A stretch of DNA of 20,265 nt from an uncultured Pseudomonadota bacterium (GTDB taxonomy: Bacteria > Myxococcota > UBA796). Under the pieces are notes generated by a model. The model saw only the letters and a program-made list of their open reading frames with translations, made no database searches and was not told where the DNA came from. The position numbers and the translations under genes were made by a program. The first letter of the stretch is position 1. Each line of letters starts with the position of its first letter. Below are positions 8,067 through 15,388 of the stretch, one piece after another. The stretch lies in assembly GCA_913040875.1 (NCBI GenBank), contig CAJWHX010000004.1, positions 1 through 20,265 of the forward strand, read 5' to 3'.

Positions 8067-9215
8067 CTACTTCTGTACAAGTTCTAATGAGGCTCCATAA
8101 ATCGGATACGACATAGATGTGGTGACAATTCGGTCTCCGGAACTGAGCCCATCTAGGAGAACCACATCGGATCGATCAAACCATCCCACTTTAACATTCT
8201 TACGGGCCAGTTTGTCTTCTGAATCTGCAATCAGTACATAGGACCCTTCACGAAGAGCCGTCGATGGAATTCGAACCGTGTTCATCACAGATTGTCCATT
8301 CAATTCCACATCGACATATGATCCAATCAGAAGTGGCAACCCTTCTCCACCCATCGGGTCATCAATCGCTATCAATAGATTTATGGTTCTAGCCTGTGGG
8401 TCCAATTCAGATTCTAGTCCCAAAACGTGACCCTCTTTATGCAACGTTACAGTATCTGAAATGGCGAATCGGACATCAGCCTTCGATCCAGTCTCTCCAG
8501 TAATGCCAGGCACATGCAAATTTGGCAGATGGGAGGTTGGCACCGACACTCGGACCTGGAACTGCTTGGTACCTTGAAGAGTCGCGACTGGACTCCCACC
8601 GACTACTTGTCCCACTTCAAGTTGCTCAGTCTTCACAATACAATCAAACGGAGCTTTCAATACAGTTCTCGCGAGTGATAACTCTGCTCTTTCAAGGCTC
8701 GCTTCCGCAGCGTCAACACCCAATTCTGCCAAACGTAACTGAGGTCTTCTCGAAGCAAGTTCTGGAGCATCCCCCTCATTTCCTAGCAACTCCCACTCTC
8801 GTTGAGCATCCAACTCTCGTTCCTTTTCAATGGTTAAATTGAGTTTGGCTTGTTCTACTCGACTATGTTCTCCTGCGACCGCTAGTTTGTAGTCTGCCTG
8901 TTCGACTTTGGCGATCACCTCACCTTTTCGGAATCGTCGACCTGCGCGTAACCCATCGGCAACGTACACAACCTTCCCTTGCACTTGCGGCACTAGATTG
9001 ACCTGATGACTGGGTTGTACAACACCCGATACGTAGACTTTGACCACCTGTTCAGATTGTACAGCCTCAATTATTTCCACTTGTAATGGCGGTGGCACCA
9101 CATCAACACGCTGTTCAGATTCTGCTGAGTTGATCAGCGCACCCATAACGGCTACTCCAACGCCAATGATACCCAATGGCAGAAGTGCTGTTTTGATGAC
9201 AGTCGTAAGATTCAT
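8067..9215 (-). CDS. RND efflux periplasmic adaptor (membrane fusion protein)
   Basis: This 382-residue adaptor links the inner-membrane pump to the outer-membrane channel. It has an N-terminal membrane anchor at about 7-28 with no lipobox Cys. A barrel/lipoyl part follows (VSGVVQPSHQVNLVPQVQGKV, about 62-82). An alpha-hairpin rich in Glu, Arg and Leu comes next (about 108-188), and then the returning lipoyl strand (VLKAPFDCIVK). The C-terminal beta-barrel and membrane-proximal domains complete it. The ATG at 9215 is chosen over an upstream in-frame codon at 9299 because it gives the anchor helix directly and has GGAG about 6 nt upstream. It lies 28 bp after the channel gene and 59 bp before the pump gene. 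The relatively short hairpin suggests a shorter periplasmic tube than in AcrA; this is inference. Confidence 0.9.
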   Translation of the reverse strand: MNLTTVIKTALLPLGIIGVGVAVMGALINSAESEQRVDVVPPPLQVEIIEAVQSEQVVKVYVSGVVQPSHQVNLVPQVQGKVVYVADGLRAGRRFRKGEVIAKVEQADYKLAVAGEHSRVEQAKLNLTIEKERELDAQREWELLGNEGDAPELASRRPQLRLAELGVDAAEASLERAELSLARTVLKAPFDCIVKTEQLEVGQVVGGSPVATLQGTKQFQVRVSVPTSHLPNLHVPGITGETGSKADVRFAISDTVTLHKEGHVLGLESELDPQARTINLLIAIDDPMGGEGLPLLIGSYVDVELNGQSVMNTVRIPSTALREGSYVLIADSEDKLARKNVKVGWFDRSDVVLLDGLSSGDRIVTTSMSYPIYGASLELVQK

Positions 9216-9243
9216 AAGAACTCCGAAGTACAAATATATCGAA

Positions 9244-10626
9244 TTAATTTGAAGAAATAGTGAGAGATTGAATGGTTTGTAAGCGAATCCGCACCGCATC
9301 TCGATCGGTTTGCACTCGTGTCAGAGACGCCTGCTGGTACACTTGCTGAGTGGAGAGAACGGTAATATACGGTGTCAGTCCCTTTTGATACTGACGCCTT
9401 GCCTCTTGATACGCCTGCTCTGCTGCTGTGGACTGTGTCGATACCAGCTGTTGGATCTCCTGCTGCTGCCTTTCTACCAGCAACGTTTGAAGAATCTCTT
9501 GCTCAGCTTGTAAACGAGTCTTTTCAAGCGTTTGTTCAGCGATGACTAGACTGGCATTGGCAGACTCCAATGTCGCCCATTTGTTCCCGCCCTGAAAGAG
9601 AACCAGATTGACAGTCCCACCAGCAGACCAAGCGTCCAAGGTATTCCACTCAGAATCTTCTTCACCGCGATAGTTGGCCTGACGAGACAATTGACCATTC
9701 AGCGCCAATGTGGGCAACAGCTGTGTATATGCAGCGTATCGCCGCTTTTCGGCCGATTGAACTCTCTTTTGAGCCGCTTGAACATCCAACCTTCCAGAGA
9801 CGATGGCTTCAATATTGACATCATCATACACAGAGAAAGATGGAAAATCTCCCTCATCAACCAAGCCAGACGTATCTGTAGCACTGCGACCCAGCAATAC
9901 TGCAAGTCGCTGTTTCGACAATTCAAGCTGTTGGGCAATTCGAATAGTTTGTACCTTTAATGCCTCGACCTGCTGACGCTGTTGCAATACATCTAAAATC
10001 GTAGCATCATCCCTCTCTTGACGCATTACAGCTATATCCAGCATCGTTTGTGCAGATTGTGTCTGTGCTTCAACAATCTCATACTGCTCAAGCAGTGCCA
10101 GTACATCATAATAGGCATTAAAAATGGAAGTGGACAGCAAACGCAAAGCATTTACTCGATCCATCTCTGAAGCCTCAGCATCCAACACGGCAGCTTGGTG
10201 ATTCGCTATCCCACCACCCCACACGTCCAAAGGCAATCCAGCCTGCAACGCCATGCTACCAGAGGTAAACAAGGATGATTCTTCATCCTCTTCTACAGGA
10301 GCATTCGGATTAGATGGAAACAAATCATCCAAACTGTCGAGGCCAAATCCAAATCCCAAAGCATCTGCTGGTTGAGTGTTCATAGACCCAACAAGAGAAA
10401 GTGTTGGTAAAAAAGAGGCTCGAAGTTGTTTGGAAATGCTCTCGGCTTGCTGAACACGCGCAAGAGAAATGGATACATCTGGTGCATTGCCCAATCCCTC
10501 TTCGACTAGAGATACCACATAAGGGTCCTCCCAGTTGTGCCACCACTGATGCGACGACCCAAGAATATCAGCATCTACCTCAGCATAGGCGAATGACTGT
10601 ACCAACACTAACCAACATCCCATCAT
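9244..10626 (-). CDS. Outer-membrane efflux channel (TolC/OprM-like)
   Basis: This 460-residue protein is the outer-membrane channel of the tripartite pump, normally a trimer. Two related helical repeats are visible, each with long Gln/Ala/Leu coiled-coil segments (for example ARVQQAESISKQLRASFLP and RLQAEQEILQTLLVERQQQ), typical of the OEP domain. The ATG at 10626 overlaps the TGA of tetR as ATGA, with AAAGGAG about 5 nt upstream inside tetR, so translation is probably coupled. A second ATG follows directly. The signal peptide from this start (cleavage about AYA before EVDAD) is short and lacks positive charge. An in-frame GTG at 10677 would supply a basic n-region (CKKNDGTK) but has no ribosome site. 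In many operons the adaptor comes first; here the channel gene precedes adaptor and pump. Confidence 0.88.
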   Translation of the reverse strand: MMGCWLVLVQSFAYAEVDADILGSSHQWWHNWEDPYVVSLVEEGLGNAPDVSISLARVQQAESISKQLRASFLPTLSLVGSMNTQPADALGFGFGLDSLDDLFPSNPNAPVEEDEESSLFTSGSMALQAGLPLDVWGGGIANHQAAVLDAEASEMDRVNALRLLSTSIFNAYYDVLALLEQYEIVEAQTQSAQTMLDIAVMRQERDDATILDVLQQRQQVEALKVQTIRIAQQLELSKQRLAVLLGRSATDTSGLVDEGDFPSFSVYDDVNIEAIVSGRLDVQAAQKRVQSAEKRRYAAYTQLLPTLALNGQLSRQANYRGEEDSEWNTLDAWSAGGTVNLVLFQGGNKWATLESANASLVIAEQTLEKTRLQAEQEILQTLLVERQQQEIQQLVSTQSTAAEQAYQEARRQYQKGLTPYITVLSTQQVYQQASLTRVQTDRDAVRIRLQTIQSLTISSN

Positions 10627-11252
10627 GGGTTCTCCTTTGGTTCCATCATTTTTTTTACAGGGGATAAGCCTTGCCACAAGACTTCAACGATCGATGACAC
10701 GTAGTCTTCTTCCGTTTGTGTAAGTGTTGTGTCACGCAATAAATGAATTCGAATAGCCCGATGTTGCATCGATCCAATAAGCGTAAGGGCAATAGACTCC
10801 GGATGTACATCTTTCCTCATGCGCTCTTGATCCTGCAAATTTGCAATCCAATTGGTCAAATACTTGCGAGCCAACACCGGTGGTGCATCATCTGGAAGAG
10901 ACTCATCAAATGCTAAACCTGAAGCATGTAAACAGGCAAATGATGGCAAGACCTCATCGAAAAATTTCAGCAACCGTAAACACAGCTGCTCCATTTGCTG
11001 TCGGACAGGGGTATCTGTCGGCCCCTCACAGAGAAGGTCTAGCAGCATCGTGGATTCTTTTAATGATGTTGACGGTAAAAGTATCGCCGTTTGCAACAAA
11101 TTACTTTTCGAACCAAATCGTTTGAACAAAGTCGCCTGTGAAACGCCCAGCTGATCTGCAATAAACTGTGTCGACACCGATCCACCTTGTTCTATCAAGC
11201 AGCGTCGTACAGTCTGTAAAATCTCTTCGTCTGATACTTTTTTGGGTCTCAT
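10623..11252 (-). CDS. TetR-family repressor of the efflux operon
   Basis: This 209-residue DNA-binding protein has a classic TetR N-terminus. The helix-turn-helix is at about 26-46 (STQFIADQLGVSQATLFKRF), followed by SKSNLL as the start of helix 4. The variable helical C-terminal domain (about 55-209) should bind the inducer and dimerise. It is the first gene of the tetR - channel - adaptor - pump operon, so it most likely represses its own operon until a pump substrate binds. A 26-bp imperfect palindrome sits 8 bp upstream of its ATG. The start at 11252 has only a weak AGAG ribosome site. Its stop codon overlaps the next start by 4 bp. The ligand is unknown. Confidence 0.92.
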   Translation of the reverse strand: MRPKKVSDEEILQTVRRCLIEQGGSVSTQFIADQLGVSQATLFKRFGSKSNLLQTAILLPSTSLKESTMLLDLLCEGPTDTPVRQQMEQLCLRLLKFFDEVLPSFACLHASGLAFDESLPDDAPPVLARKYLTNWIANLQDQERMRKDVHPESIALTLIGSMQHRAIRIHLLRDTTLTQTEEDYVSSIVEVLWQGLSPVKKMMEPKENP

Positions 11253-11259
11253 AGATCTC

Positions 11260-11285
11260 TAAGTAAGTGATTGATTACTTACTTA
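11260..11285. promoter_or_regulatory. Candidate TetR operator, 26-bp imperfect palindrome
   Basis: The arms TAAGTAAGT (11260-11268) and ACTTACTTA (11277-11285) are exact reverse complements around GATTGATT. The centre is also largely symmetric (2 of its 4 pairs match). The layout, two 9-bp arms and an 8-bp centre immediately before a tetR gene, is that of operators such as the AcrR site. Each arm contains a 4-bp direct repeat, so two dimers could bind side by side. On the minus strand a weak -35-like TTGGTT (11306-11311) lies 17 bp before TAGTAA (11283-11288), which would put the operator over the -10 and start site. Confidence 0.7.
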
Positions 11286-11340
11286 CTACCCTAAAAAATA
11301 TCGTAAACCAATTGAATTTACAAAATTTCAAATATAGTAG

Positions 11341-11486
11341 ACCTACAACCTAGACATTACACCAAACGTTACACAAGTCCCGTAGTCTAGTTCGGTCTAG
11401 TTGAAAAATATTCCATGTTAAAATCAGCATGTAGTGACAAATTTGGTGTTCGCTACTGGGATGGTTGGAAACAATCATCCCTTTTT
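11341..11486 (+). ncRNA. Candidate small RNA ending in an intrinsic terminator
   Basis: There is no coding frame here, yet the plus strand carries ordered structure. CTAGAC (11350-11355) can pair with GTCTAG at 11385-11390 or with a second copy at 11395-11400. Then comes a hairpin, GTAGTGA (11431-11437) with TCGCTAC (11450-11456). One base later stands a terminator hairpin with a GAAA loop and five T. A possible promoter is TTGAAT (11312-11317) with TATAGT (11333-11338), but the 15-bp spacing is short. The 5' end is therefore a guess. No known RNA family was recognised. Confidence 0.3.
11458..11486 (+). terminator. Plus-strand intrinsic terminator with GAAA tetraloop
   Basis: GGGATGGTTG (11458-11467) pairs with CAATCATCCC (11472-11481) with one G-U pair and a GAAA loop, and TTTTT follows directly (11482-11486). 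The T-run is on the plus strand only. Both flanking genes are on the minus strand, so it ends a transcript that no annotated gene explains. Confidence 0.6.
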
Positions 11487-11529
11487 CATTGCCTTTCACC
11501 AAAAGAGTAGACTGTACCTATCCCGTTGA

Positions 11530-12396
11530 TTACTCTGTCAGAATCGAAATCTGATTGGATTTAAGATTGAGACGGTGAAACCAAACCGTCTGTTGACGAT
11601 ATCTATCAAACAGCTGATCAACCTCCTGAACGGATAGATCCAACAACACTTTTCTTAGCTTGTTGCGCTCCCATGATATCCTAGCAACATCACTACCACT
11701 ATTTCCGCCAAGAGATACCCATGCTTCCAAGGCCGTATTCGAATCAACCCACCCGGCACCCTGCTGTTTTTCCACAGCATACATCCACAAAACTCGAACC
11801 AACTCTCCTTGAACAGATACACTGTTTAGACCTGCTGAAAAAACTGCTTTTAATGATTTAGGGTATATATCCAACCGGAGTTTCTCATGAGAGAGCCGAA
11901 GCACGCTCTCAATTGAAGGAGCATAGTTTTGAGGCAACCAAAGTCTATATGCACCACCATTCCACACAAAAGACATCCCGTTCGTCAATATCGGACTCTC
12001 TGGTTCTACTCGATATCCTGCGTCTCCAACATACAACCCCTGAAACTCCGACGCTGGAATCAAGACACCTTCCGTCATCGATTCAACCATCGCTTCGGGA
12101 GGACTTCTATCAAACAATTCAAGCAGAACTATATTGGGGTTTCGAAAGTAAACACGATCTTGAAACGTACGCCATCCATGAGCCAACCGACCCCCTTTGC
12201 CTCGTGTATCTTCTTCTGAATTCAACGTGCGCCATACCCACTGGCCAGACATCCATCGAACCTCCAACCAAAATAACGGGAGATTGTTTACAGGAATGGT
12301 TCTGACTCCAAGCTCGGGACTTCTTCCAAATCCATTGCTTTCCAAAAGAGGAAGTCTCTTCACTCTGAGTCCGTATTTAAGCAATACCATTCCCAC
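11530..12396 (-). CDS. Probable FHA-like plus winged-helix protein
   Basis: This 288-residue cytoplasmic protein has no signal peptide or membrane helix. The N-terminal part (about 8-100) resembles a degenerate FHA phosphopeptide-binding fold: a short strand, GRSPE at 24-28, alternating beta strands with W/V residues, then GWRTFQDRVYF. The C-terminal part (about 185-285) resembles an OmpR/SARP-type winged helix: VSVQGELVRVLWMYA, then an Ala/Val helix and RNKLRKVLLDL as the likely recognition region. Such FHA plus winged-helix combinations are known in myxobacteria-like genomes, but the match here is by eye. The start is taken as GTG 12396, with AAAGG 6 nt upstream; an ATG two codons on (12390) is the alternative. 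It is divergent from hemB, with 146 bp between the starts. It may be a phosphorylation-responsive regulator; the target is unknown. Confidence 0.6.
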   Translation of the reverse strand: MGMVLLKYGLRVKRLPLLESNGFGRSPELGVRTIPVNNLPLFWLEVRWMSGQWVWRTLNSEEDTRGKGGRLAHGWRTFQDRVYFRNPNIVLLELFDRSPPEAMVESMTEGVLIPASEFQGLYVGDAGYRVEPESPILTNGMSFVWNGGAYRLWLPQNYAPSIESVLRLSHEKLRLDIYPKSLKAVFSAGLNSVSVQGELVRVLWMYAVEKQQGAGWVDSNTALEAWVSLGGNSGSDVARISWERNKLRKVLLDLSVQEVDQLFDRYRQQTVWFHRLNLKSNQISILTE

Positions 12397-12533
12397 GTGT
12401 CACCTTTTACTGTTAAATTCGATGAGTAGTCTAGCCAATGCATTTGTATGCAATGATTAGATACTTACCTATAACATGGGTAATTTATTAGGCTCATATC
12501 TTTTTTGATAATATTAAACCCGCATACCATTGA

Positions 12534-13529
<996 letters not shown>

Positions 13530-13576
13530 ACATAAAACCTCCCTTATTTGGAAGAAAACACATTTGAGGAATGATA

Positions 13577-13849
13577 ATGATTACAAAAGAATTATTTAAG
13601 TCACTTGCAACTATTTGGTTGAAATCAGAAAAAGGAAGACGTAAGTATCAACTTGCTGAAAAACTAGGTGTTTCAAAACAATATGTTAGTAGAGCATTTT
13701 CTAGCAATACTGATGAAATTGTATCAGGCAGACATATTCAAACTTTAATGGAACTAAATGATTGTGCCGTTATCCTGTATCCGAAAGGGTATTTTAAAAT
13801 CGTGCCCATGAACTCAACACAAACAGTCATGGAAAATAAAGATGATTGA
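13577..13849 (+). CDS. Small helix-turn-helix DNA-binding protein
   Basis: This 90-residue XRE-like protein is mostly one helix-turn-helix. RKYQLAEKLGVSKQYVSRAF (22-41) has the pattern helix-turn-recognition helix, flanked by an N-terminal helix and a C-terminal part ending in a charged tail (MENKDD). The start at 13577 is preferred over the ATG at 13571 because GAGGA (13566-13570) is then 6 nt away rather than adjacent. Its codons are visibly more AT-rich than those of hemB and ftsZ on either side, and no toxin gene or prophage gene accompanies it, so it could be a remnant of a mobile element or a recent arrival. It lies 47 bp after hemB and may be read through from it. The regulated genes are unknown. 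Confidence 0.7.
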   Translation: MITKELFKSLATIWLKSEKGRRKYQLAEKLGVSKQYVSRAFSSNTDEIVSGRHIQTLMELNDCAVILYPKGYFKIVPMNSTQTVMENKDD

Positions 13850-13916
13850 ATGGAATTACCATGCAAAATGGAATTAGATACCAACTAAGTATTTTGGCTA
13901 CTTATCTAAAGTAGAA

Positions 13917-13937
13917 AAGGAAGGCTAAGCCTTCCTT
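13917..13937 (-). terminator. Intrinsic terminator of ftsZ, usable in both directions
   Basis: AAGGAAGGC (13917-13925) pairs perfectly with GCCTTCCTT (13929-13937) around a 3-nt loop. On the minus strand the stem is followed by TTTTC, giving a proper T-run 44 bp after the ftsZ stop. On the plus strand it would close the small HTH gene with a weaker tail (ATTCATT). Confidence 0.8.
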
Positions 13938-13980
13938 ATTCATTGAACCGGATAACCAGCTCTACAACCTGAAGTAATGA

Positions 13981-15120
13981 TTACTTACGGTCTTTGCCGA
14001 AGAACGGAGGGATGCTGTTTCCGCCTTGTGGCTTAGGAGTCGTTGGTGAACCAAACAATCCAGATCCACGTAAACCACCGGTTGGTGATCCACCACGTGG
14101 AGGCTGCGGAGATGGTCTAGTCGGAGGTGGTTGATTTGAAGAAGGCACTGCACTGTTTGGCTGCCAGCCTTCTTGGAAATCTGTTGCGATAACGGTCACG
14201 CGGACTTCATCGCCCATATCTTCGTCTACAATCCAGCCCCAAATCAAGTTTACGTCCTCATGCGCTTCTTCTTCGATCATTTGAGACGCTTCTGACATTT
14301 CCAACAGTCCAATGTTTGAAGAAGATGTGATGTTCACCAATACAGAACGAGCACCGGAGAGACTCACCTCAGAGAGCAATGGTGAATTGATGGCCATTTG
14401 GGCGGCGATCATCACACGATTGTCATTGGCGGCTTGCCCTACCCCCATGAGTGCAATGCCTTTGTCTTGCATGATCGACTTAACATCTGCAAAGTCGACG
14501 TTCACTTGACCGCTGATGTTGATCAAGTCGCTGACTCCTTTGACTGCCTGATACAATACACGATCTGCCTTTTCAAAGGCTTCACGAACAGACGTCTTCT
14601 CATTGGTAATAGCCAGCAAGCGCTGATTTGGAATCGTGATCAGTGTATCTACACACTGACGGAGATTTTCAATACCGAGATCGGCTTGTTTACGACGACG
14701 ATTTCCTTCAAAGGAAAATGGGCGTGTGACAACAGCCACAGTCAACGCTCCGCATTCCTTAGCGATCTGCGCTACGATTGGTGCTGCACCCGTACCAGTT
14801 CCACCACCCATACCAGCTGCGATGAATACCATATCACAACCTTCAACAAGTTCTGTCAAACGCTCTCGATCTTCTAGGGCACATTCTCGACCTTTATCAG
14901 GGTCACCACCAGCTCCCAAACCATCCGACCCAAGCTGAAACTTTTGTACGGCTTTTGAACGCTGCAAGTCTTGGGCGTCGGTATTGACTACGATAAACTC
15001 AACCCCTTCCATCCCTTGAAGGATCATATTGTTAATGGCGTTACCACCGCCTCCACCGACTCCAACTACTCGAATTCTTGCCAACGGCTCTCGTTTTTCT
15101 TCTACCATTTCAAATCCCAT
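13981..15120 (-). CDS. ftsZ: Cell division protein FtsZ
   Basis: FtsZ is the tubulin-like GTPase that forms the cytokinetic ring in the cytoplasm. In this 379-residue form the N-terminal nucleotide loop is VGVGGGGGNAIN (19-30) and the tubulin signature GGGTGTG is at 105-111. The catalytic T7 loop NVDFADV is at 207-213 with D209 and D212. A proline-rich linker follows (about 318-368), then the C-terminal peptide IPPFF (370-374), which normally binds FtsA/ZipA-type anchors. The ATG at 15120 is chosen because GAGGA lies 6-7 nt upstream and it gives the usual short N-terminal tail; the frame runs on to 15222 with further starts at 15180 and 15219. A promoter candidate lies about 125 bp upstream. 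Unlike in most bacteria, ftsA and the other mur/ddl/fts genes are not next to it. Confidence 0.98.
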   Translation of the reverse strand: MGFEMVEEKREPLARIRVVGVGGGGGNAINNMILQGMEGVEFIVVNTDAQDLQRSKAVQKFQLGSDGLGAGGDPDKGRECALEDRERLTELVEGCDMVFIAAGMGGGTGTGAAPIVAQIAKECGALTVAVVTRPFSFEGNRRRKQADLGIENLRQCVDTLITIPNQRLLAITNEKTSVREAFEKADRVLYQAVKGVSDLINISGQVNVDFADVKSIMQDKGIALMGVGQAANDNRVMIAAQMAINSPLLSEVSLSGARSVLVNITSSSNIGLLEMSEASQMIEEEAHEDVNLIWGWIVDEDMGDEVRVTVIATDFQEGWQPNSAVPSSNQPPPTRPSPQPPRGGSPTGGLRGSGLFGSPTTPKPQGGNSIPPFFGKDRK

Positions 15121-15243
15121 GGTGTTCCTCTTATGTGAATGTTCGTTTGTTTCAATGTTCGGTTTCAATGTCGATGTCATATGATCGCCTGTAGATGGGT
15201 CTGCCTCCAAAACCAGCATCACCGAAGTTTTCGGATAACCGCT

Positions 15244-15272
15244 TTTAAACTATCTCAGTACAGGTTTGACAA
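15244..15272 (-). promoter_or_regulatory. Candidate sigma-70-type promoter of ftsZ
   Basis: Read on the minus strand, TTGTCA (15267-15272) matches the -35 consensus in five of six bases. It is followed after exactly 17 bp by TTTAAA (15244-15249), a four-of-six -10. The transcript would start near 15237 and have a leader of about 117 nt before the ATG at 15120. A plus-strand TTGACA overlaps the same bases, but I see no gene that would use it. Confidence 0.5.
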
Positions 15273-15388
15273 TCGCACAATTTGCACACATTAATATGCT
15301 GTGAATTATCCCATATTACAACTTGTTTCAACAGTTTTCTATGTGAACTTGATCAGAGAGACGAATCAAAAGCACAGACTGCGGTACT

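Noticed and set aside
11913..12305. 130-codon plus-strand frame opposite the FHA-like gene
   Set aside because: Antisense shadow: composition is that of the complement of a real gene, with no start signal.
14398..14877. 159-codon plus-strand frame opposite ftsZ
   Set aside because: Antisense to the highly conserved ftsZ coding sequence; an artefact of its codon bias.
15266..15297. Plus-strand TTGACA with TAATAT as a promoter
   Set aside because: The spacing is about 20 bp and no plus-strand gene or terminator follows; the overlapping minus-strand promoter for ftsZ fits better.
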